Below, in pieces: positions 33,631 to 38,601 of a stretch of DNA of 38,601 bases. The notes under the pieces are model-generated. The model saw nothing but the letters and a program-made list of their open reading frames with translations, was not told where the DNA came from and made no database searches. The position numbers and the translations under genes are program-made. Every line of letters starts with the position of its first letter. The first letter of the stretch is position 1. This DNA is from Chitinophagaceae bacterium (lineage in GTDB: Bacteria; Bacteroidota; Bacteroidia; Chitinophagales; Chitinophagaceae): assembly GCA_027486835.1 (NCBI GenBank), contig JAIXOJ010000158.1, forward strand, positions 1 through 38,601, written 5' to 3'.

Positions 33631-34653
33631 ATGAGTACCATCAACGCCGCCGCTACCACCATCCTCTTTTTCTCTGCCAAACCTTATGACCAATCATTTT
33701 TCAACGAACACAATGCAGACTTTGGCTACAAATTAGTCTTATACGAAACCCATTTGGGTGCGCACAGTGTCCACATGGTTAGGGATGCCGCAGTTGTTTG
33801 TGTGTTTGTAAACGACAAGGTATCTGCCGATGTGGTGGAACAATTGGCTGCAAATGGAGTAAAAATCATTGCCTTGCGCTGTGCTGGATTTAACAACATA
33901 GATATTGCCGCCTGCAAAACACACGGCATTAAAGTGTGTAGAGTACCCGCTTACTCACCAGAGGCCGTAGCAGAACATGCACTTGCGCTTATCATGACCC
34001 TAAATAGAAAAACACACAAAGCCTACAACCGGGTGCGCGAACAAAATTTTTCGCTTAATGGATTGCTTGGGTTTAATGTGCATGGAAAAACTATTGGCGT
34101 AATAGGTACTGGAAACATCGGCCATGCTTTTTGCAAAATGATGCTTGGACTCTGCTGTAAAGTAATTGCGTTTGACTTAATTGCCAATAAAGACCTCGTA
34201 GCCTTGGGTGTAGATTACCAACCCTTGTTAACCGTTCTGGCTCAAGCAGAGATTCTCTCTCTACATTGTCCATTGAATGAACAAACACACCATTTAATTA
34301 ATGAAACAACCATCGCTGCCATGAAAAAAGGGGTAATGCTAATTAATACCAGCCGTGGTGGCCTGATAGACACCAAGGCAGCGATAAAGGCGTTGAAAAC
34401 CAAACAAATTGGCTATTTGGGCATTGATGTATATGAACAAGAGGACAAACTTTTCTTCAAAGATTTATCGAATGACATTATTATTGACGACACTATTCAA
34501 CGGCTCATGAGTTTTCCCAATGTTTTGGTTACGGCACACCAGGCTTTTTTTACGGAAGAAGCAATGGCTCAAATTACCCTCACCACTTTTCAAAACATTC
34601 AACATTTACTGCTCGGGCAGCCTTTGGCAAACAAGGCAGCATCCATCGCTTAA
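33631..34653 (+). CDS. ldhA: D-lactate dehydrogenase (2-hydroxyacid dehydrogenase family)
   Basis: NAD-dependent reduction of pyruvate to D-lactate, cytoplasmic; 340 residues. The nucleotide-binding motif is GVIGTGNIGHAF (156-167). Catalytic residues are R242 (INTSRGGLID), a glutamate in DVYEQEDKLFF (E269 or E271) and H303 (VTAHQAFFTEEA). The DVYEQEDKLFFKDLSND stretch is close to fermentative LdhA proteins rather than to glycerate or phosphoglycerate dehydrogenases. The start ATG is well placed for the first strand (TILFFSAKPYD). A lipoprotein gene follows 36 bp downstream on the same strand, possibly co-transcribed. Confidence 0.93.
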   Translation: MSTINAAATTILFFSAKPYDQSFFNEHNADFGYKLVLYETHLGAHSVHMVRDAAVVCVFVNDKVSADVVEQLAANGVKIIALRCAGFNNIDIAACKTHGIKVCRVPAYSPEAVAEHALALIMTLNRKTHKAYNRVREQNFSLNGLLGFNVHGKTIGVIGTGNIGHAFCKMMLGLCCKVIAFDLIANKDLVALGVDYQPLLTVLAQAEILSLHCPLNEQTHHLINETTIAAMKKGVMLINTSRGGLIDTKAAIKALKTKQIGYLGIDVYEQEDKLFFKDLSNDIIIDDTIQRLMSFPNVLVTAHQAFFTEEAMAQITLTTFQNIQHLLLGQPLANKAASIA

Positions 34654-34689
34654 CCTTCATCTGAATTGAATAAATAGACGCCTTTTTAT

Positions 34690-35691
34690 ATGACACAGAA
34701 AATACGTTTTATCTCCACCATCACAGCATTGATGGTTACATTTTTAGCCGCCTGTACCAAGGAAAAAAGCCTTGAGGGAAAAGGCTATACCATATTACCT
34801 ACAACAGGCACTGTTAGTAAAGTGCAGGTATTTGGCGATTATGTAAGAGATACTGCCTTAAATGCAGGAAACTATATCACTGCTTTGGTAACCTTAAACG
34901 CATCTGGCAGTTACAAACTATACACCGATACCGTAAATGGTTGTTGGTTCTCAATGGATGCAGGCTATGTTTTCGATGCCGCAACCATCACCGTTAAATT
35001 AAAAGGCAATGGCAAACCAAAAAATGTAGGTGCTTCCAAATTTGTACTTCATTTTTTAAATGATACCATTTCCTTTACCATAAACACCACTTTGCGTCCT
35101 CCCTTCTTATCTTCTAAAACAGAATTGGACTATTTTCCCATGGTGCCTGGCAGTTATGCCACTTACGACACCATTCCCAATGCAGATTTTAAAGACTCTG
35201 TGAAATTTACCATTACCAACTTAACCCAAACCATTAATGGGGAAGTATTTAGGATTTTTAGTTACCCAAAAGGCAAATATTACTATCGAAAAAACGGCCT
35301 TGGGCAGTATTACCGTTACGACCCTGACTACCTAAAACTAGAGTTTAAATGCCTCGACGATAAACTGCAAGTAGGCGATACTTGGGAAACCAATGTATTT
35401 ACCTTTTCAATAGGCAGCGGCCCTTCCGCCATCAGTCTTCCAGCAAAGTTGAAATGTACCATTGTATCAAAGAACACGATTTATACCCTCACTAACACCT
35501 ACCAAACCAAAGTGGTAGATAGCGTAATACAAGTGTCCGAAGATTTGCTTACCCAATCCGTTTCAGGCGGTGCATTCAATAGTGTGTTTGGCGTAAATCG
35601 TGCTTTTTATGCCAAAAACATTGGCTTAGTGTACTACTCAATTCCCTCTCAAGATTTTGTGCGAAGTGCCAGAAGTTGGTGGATTTATTAA
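34690..35691 (+). CDS. lipoprotein of unknown function
   Basis: 333 residues with a signal peptide ending in a clean lipobox (TFLAAC, cysteine 22). The mature part is almost all beta-strand, in two sections: about 30-145, similar to small BACON/DUF-like sandwich domains in style only, and about 150-333, with repeated Tyr/Asn-rich strands (YYYRKNGLGQYYRYDPDYLK). No catalytic motif or known family is evident. The N-terminal KEKSLEGKGYT is typical of surface-exposed Bacteroidota lipoproteins. A terminator follows. Confidence 0.8.
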   Translation: MTQKIRFISTITALMVTFLAACTKEKSLEGKGYTILPTTGTVSKVQVFGDYVRDTALNAGNYITALVTLNASGSYKLYTDTVNGCWFSMDAGYVFDAATITVKLKGNGKPKNVGASKFVLHFLNDTISFTINTTLRPPFLSSKTELDYFPMVPGSYATYDTIPNADFKDSVKFTITNLTQTINGEVFRIFSYPKGKYYYRKNGLGQYYRYDPDYLKLEFKCLDDKLQVGDTWETNVFTFSIGSGPSAISLPAKLKCTIVSKNTIYTLTNTYQTKVVDSVIQVSEDLLTQSVSGGAFNSVFGVNRAFYAKNIGLVYYSIPSQDFVRSARSWWIY

Positions 35692-35718
35692 AAGGGCTTA
35701 ACTGGGTTTTAAAGCTTG

Positions 35719-35762
35719 AACAGGCTATACATTTTTCAGCGAGATGTATAGACTGTTTTTTT
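35719..35762 (+). terminator. intrinsic terminator of the ldhA-lipoprotein unit
   Basis: AACAGGCTATACAT (35719-35732) pairs with ATGTATAGACTGTT (35744-35757) with one mismatch and is followed by TTTTTTT. Confidence 0.88.
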
Positions 35763-35862
35763 ATGCCAATTAATCATTTATTCTTCAAAAGAAAGAGTTT
35801 AGCCACTTTATTAAAGCAACTTCGAATGCAAAAAGAAGAACTTATATGCTAGAAGAATTTCC

Positions 35863-36492
35863 CTACGGAAATAATGACTCAGCCTTCAAGAGAAGTCCTT
35901 GTACATCCTCGAAGGTTTTCTTTAAAGCATTAATGTCTAATATTTCAATTAAGCTAGGTGCCAATTTTAATTTACCATATTGTAGATTTTTTTCCTTGCC
36001 GTTTTTCTGTATTAAAAAATGTTTTTGCAGTAAAGTATTTAGCACTTTATCGGGACATACAATTGCTTCTGGATTTTTACCAAAAATTGTTGCATCATCA
36101 TTCAAGTGAGTAATTGTTTTTTTTGTATATTTTGTCGAAAGATATTGCTCAATAATATCTGGCTGAGAAAGTATCCAAGCTTCCATTGTTTGAACCATAA
36201 AAAATATAGAATCTTCTATGTCCTTCAACCCGTAGTCTAGGATTTTTTTACTCTTCAACTCCTTTTCTCCATCCAAGTCAATTAGCAGCAAACTCTTTGG
36301 TAATCTTTGTTTTATAACATTGGATGTGGAATATGCAGGATGAGCTATAATCCTAATGTTTTTATTTTCTATACCGCTATTAAGTAAGGTATTAAAAGCT
36401 TCCCTAAGCCTAGATGTATTATCTATTGTATCTGCATTCGGATTGCTTGTTGGATTAGCTCCTCCTTCAAAGAATACCGTTATTACTACCAT
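35863..36492 (-). CDS. DUF4276-like TOPRIM-fold protein, partner of the ATPase
   Basis: 209 residues. The start MVVITVFFEGGANPT carries an acidic residue (E9) at the end of the first strand, and SLLLIDLDGE (D72, D74) supplies a DxD pair: the E...DxD layout of TOPRIM nucleases and primases. The block FFMVQTMEAWILSQPDIIEQ is like that of DUF4276 proteins. The C-terminal half is helical (EILDINALKKTFEDVQGLLL). It overlaps the 3' end of the ATPase gene by 7 bp, so the two are translated together. ATPase plus TOPRIM pairs occur in anti-phage systems such as OLD and PARIS; a nuclease effector is a reasonable inference but is not shown here. Confidence 0.75.
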   Translation of the reverse strand: MVVITVFFEGGANPTSNPNADTIDNTSRLREAFNTLLNSGIENKNIRIIAHPAYSTSNVIKQRLPKSLLLIDLDGEKELKSKKILDYGLKDIEDSIFFMVQTMEAWILSQPDIIEQYLSTKYTKKTITHLNDDATIFGKNPEAIVCPDKVLNTLLQKHFLIQKNGKEKNLQYGKLKLAPSLIEILDINALKKTFEDVQGLLLKAESLFP

Positions 36493-37703
36493 CTTACACC
36501 TCCTATTTCGCCCCTAAGCCACATTTGTCCCACTAAAAATTCTCCGTCCCAATCCTTAAAATCATCTTCGCTTTTAGTTGAAACAATGGTTTGATTACTG
36601 TTGTCCTTTTCAAATATTTTCAGGTCTTCTAGATTAAACCCATTTAAAAGTAGTGGCGAATGTGTAGCCACAATCATTTGGGTGCCATTTTTTGAGGCAA
36701 ATTTTATTCCCTCACCTACAGTTTGAATCATATCTGGATGCAAACCTATCTCGGGTTCATCCAAACAGACCAACATTCCTCTATTTGGATTATATAAAAT
36801 GGCCATTAAAATTAAAAACCTCAAAGTCCCATCTGATATATGTTCAATCGTAATTGCCCTATTTAAATTTTGTTCCTTTAGTGCTAATAATGTTTTGGAA
36901 CTAGTAGGCTGGTTGAAAACTAATTCCCTGAATTGGGGGTTAATTTTCTTTAATAAAAGAATAATTTGGTCATAACTTTTTGTGTTATTGCCATTTAAGT
37001 AACTCAACAAATGGGTAAGATTTTCACCACTCGAGAGTAACCTGAGTTCTGAATAGTAGGGTGATAGCTGCCTAATTTTACTATCAAGCGTAGTGTCGAA
37101 ATAACTATACACTACAATTTCTTCAATTGCCTTTTTTAAAGTGAATAGAGGATAAAAATTTTCAGGTTCTGAAATTTGTTTTAGTACCAATTCATTTTCA
37201 TCGAAAATTGCTTGTTTTATTCCAATTTTGGCTTTGTCTTTCTTAGAAATGATCCCTTTTCCGTTTGCAACATCTAAATAAATAAACGGAGACTGACCTT
37301 TTTTGGCACTTTCATTGTAGATTTTTTCTGAAACATCATAATTGAATAAACCAACCTTATTTATTCGAATTTCATAAATCGGATTATTAACAAATTGATG
37401 TCCCCCACCATCAAAAACGGTCTTTACCTTGTCTTTATCAAAATGATAGGTAATGATTACCTCCCTCACAACTTCATCTCCTCCACAAAAAACCATTGAA
37501 GAAAAGCCGCCCCATTTCTTGTTTATTAAGTTTCTCAACCCTTCTTTTCCTGCAATTCCCTCATACAAAAATTGAATTATTTTTATAAAGTTGGACTTGC
37601 CGCTTCCATTGATTCCTACCAAAATATTAGTATCCTGATTTAACTCTATTGTCTGTTCTTGTCCAAAGCTAAAAAAAGATTGTACAGTAATTCTATTTAT
37701 CAT
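36486..37703 (-). CDS. SMC/ABC-type ATPase (AAA_15/AAA_21-like), defence-associated style
   Basis: 405 residues. Walker A is GINGSGKSN at 30-38 (K36), the ABC-like signature is HISDGTLRFL (288-297), Walker B is MLVCLDEPEIGLHP (310-323, E316 catalytic), and the switch histidine is in ATHSP (H348). The region between Walker A and the signature, about 240 residues, has no long coiled coil, unlike SMC or RecN. This matches the compact ATPases that accompany nuclease effectors in OLD-, PARIS- and Septu-like systems. The start (MINRITVQSFFSFGQEQ) is an ATG. It is the first gene of a two-gene unit with the TOPRIM protein. No third gene is seen. Confidence 0.9.
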   Translation of the reverse strand: MINRITVQSFFSFGQEQTIELNQDTNILVGINGSGKSNFIKIIQFLYEGIAGKEGLRNLINKKWGGFSSMVFCGGDEVVREVIITYHFDKDKVKTVFDGGGHQFVNNPIYEIRINKVGLFNYDVSEKIYNESAKKGQSPFIYLDVANGKGIISKKDKAKIGIKQAIFDENELVLKQISEPENFYPLFTLKKAIEEIVVYSYFDTTLDSKIRQLSPYYSELRLLSSGENLTHLLSYLNGNNTKSYDQIILLLKKINPQFRELVFNQPTSSKTLLALKEQNLNRAITIEHISDGTLRFLILMAILYNPNRGMLVCLDEPEIGLHPDMIQTVGEGIKFASKNGTQMIVATHSPLLLNGFNLEDLKIFEKDNSNQTIVSTKSEDDFKDWDGEFLVGQMWLRGEIGGVRW

Positions 37704-37757
37704 GTTTATTCAATTAGAGTTAAATCAATAATTTAAAAAATGGCTCTTAGTATTGAT

Positions 37758-37765
37758 CAAATATA
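37758..37765 (-). promoter_or_regulatory. candidate -7 box (TATATTTG) for the ATPase-TOPRIM unit
   Basis: An exact TAnnTTTG match 55 bases before the ATG of the ATPase gene. A TTG lies only 13 bases upstream, shorter than the usual spacing. Confidence 0.4.
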
Positions 37766-37824
37766 GATTCATTTATTTCAACAGTTTAACATTAGACTTC
37801 TATCAGTAATACATTACTGAGGGC

Positions 37825-37912
37825 GCATAAAAGTTTTTTGTTTTGCCCCTCGCCAAAGGCGAGGGGTTGGGGTGAGGTTTAATTAATTACTGCGAAAAAC
37901 TTTTATTCACGC
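37825..37912. repeat. GCATAAAAG inverted-repeat element, copy D
   Basis: The ends GCATAAAAGTTTTTT (37825-37839) and GCGAAAAACTTTTATTCACGC (from 37892) match copy B with small differences. The core is a 9-bp hairpin, CCCCTCGCC-AAA-GGCGAGGGG (37846-37866), followed by TTGGGGTGAGGTTTAATTAA, which is the reverse complement of the AAACCTCACCCCAA core of copy B. The length is 88 bp. It lies 120 bp upstream of the defence-like pair. Confidence 0.78.
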
Positions 37913-38156
37913 ATTCTCACCAGTTTGCGCTTTAAACCATTTTTAATTAGAGGATTGATTGCAAACAAGCCATAAATATATACATATCATTCTCCTTTCG
38001 CAACCGCTTCTATTTTATCAAACACTTACCTATAAAGCATTCTAAAAAAATATACGCAGCTTATTAATAGTAGCGTCAAAACAATAATAGGGGAATCGAA
38101 TTATTATAATACCAAATTATCTACAAGGCTATCTATTCTTCTAATTCCCCCCAAAT

Positions 38157-38345
38157 TTTCTTCTTCAACTAGGTCATTTTTTTCTTCATTAGGTCAAATT
38201 TTCGCTCCATTTTGTCCGATTTTCGCTTCATTTTCTTAGTTTTTCACTTCATTTCGTCCAATTTTCGCTTCAATTTCCTTGTTTTTCGCTTCAACTTCTT
38301 TGTTTTTTTCTTCACAAAGTCCGTTTTTTTCTTCACCAAGTCAAT
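38157..38345. repeat. tandem array, nine copies, period exactly 21 bp
   Basis: CTTCA (or CTCCA) occurs at 38163, 38184, 38205, 38226, 38247, 38268, 38289, 38310 and 38331, each 21 bases apart. Units resemble TTTTTCGCTTCAATTTCCTTG with variable GTCC or GTCA steps. On the minus strand one frame is a Lys/Arg-rich seven-residue repeat broken by a single TGA, so it is not called a gene. Bases 37913-38156 contain nothing else recognisable. Confidence 0.9.
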
Positions 38346-38454
38346 GATATAACATCTAACCCGCTCGCTTAGAAGTTTGAATTATCCCGCAAAAGGTGAA
38401 TTCAAAAGCGGTCTTTGCTGCAATCAATAAATCCTAATGAAGAAAGAGGAGTAA

Positions 38455-38516
38455 TGGACAAAAATGATGCTGTTTTTTAGATGGTTGATCCAAGTGGACA
38501 TTTTTGATGCTGTTTA
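38455..38516. mobile_element. possible insertion-sequence end with two direct repeats
   Basis: TGGACAAAAATGATGCTGTTT (from 38455) and TGGACATTTTTGATGCTGTTT (from 38495) are 40 bp apart. Repeated short motifs of this kind, near the window edge, recall the multiple terminal repeats of IS21-type elements. No transposase is present before the window ends at 38601, so this cannot be confirmed. Confidence 0.3.
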
Positions 38517-38601
38517 TTTTTTCCTATCTGTTCATTTTTTGCACCTGCCCTTTAATCTTTGTCTTATCAAGCAAAACGGGAACAGGCTCTGCTGGAGAGC
38601 A

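Noticed and set aside
35863-37703. Calling the ATPase-TOPRIM pair PARIS
   Set aside because: PARIS effectors belong to DUF4435; the small protein here looks like DUF4276. Only the architecture is similar.

Overview
The window is AT-rich and reads as chromosomal DNA of a member of the Bacteroidota, most likely the Chitinophagales/Chitinophagaceae. This rests on gene content: type III glutamine synthetase, an Amt pair with a BBP2-type porin, a BatB/BatC-like protein, a Brp/Blh-like protein, and stand-alone AraC domains. Several genes also have candidate promoters matching the Bacteroidota -7 box TAnnTTTG. I saw no rRNA, tRNA or CRISPR array. Species is not resolvable from the sequence alone.

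Layout. 1-1150: no genes; a perfect 52-bp palindrome, a 29-copy tandem array whose period alternates between 21 and 20 bp, and a dispersed repeat. 1148-8784 (minus strand): two NhaA Na+/H+ antiporter paralogues and, upstream of them, a porin-amt-amt cluster for ammonium uptake. 9345-11534 (plus): the divergent type III glutamine synthetase, so uptake and assimilation of ammonium sit side by side. 11776-12705: fmt, ending at a bidirectional terminator. 12905-17705 (minus): a Brp/Blh-type carotenoid-cleavage-like membrane protein and a secreted beta-helix protein, bracketed by two paralogous lipoproteins. 18109-20539: a small helical protein, a striking array of eight heptamers in alternating orientation, and a three-PAS histidine kinase whose last part is frameshifted at an A7 run.

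21140-25344 is accessory in character: an NADP oxidoreductase, a short inverted-repeat element, a DUF4062 protein, about 1 kb of non-coding DNA with small repeats, and a tandem duplication of stand-alone AraC-type DNA-binding proteins. 25888-32348 (minus): an ECF sigma factor with a membrane partner, a TraB/GumN protein, thioredoxin, an orphan MlaE permease, a BatB-BatC fusion and a class D beta-lactamase homologue that lacks both active-site lysines. 32809-35691: a Tudor/CarD-like small protein, D-lactate dehydrogenase and a lipoprotein. 35863-37703 holds an overlapping pair, an SMC-like ATPase and a DUF4276-like TOPRIM protein, which looks like a two-gene defence module. The right end carries another inverted-repeat element, a second array (nine copies, exactly 21 bp) and a possible insertion-sequence end.

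The main themes are ammonium and sodium handling in the left third, envelope proteins in the middle, and defence-like genes next to small repeat elements in the right half. Best candidates for something undescribed are the ATPase-TOPRIM pair, the 20/21-bp arrays, the 14-bp-paired heptamer array, and the short element with GCATAAAAGTTTTTCGC ends that occurs four times.
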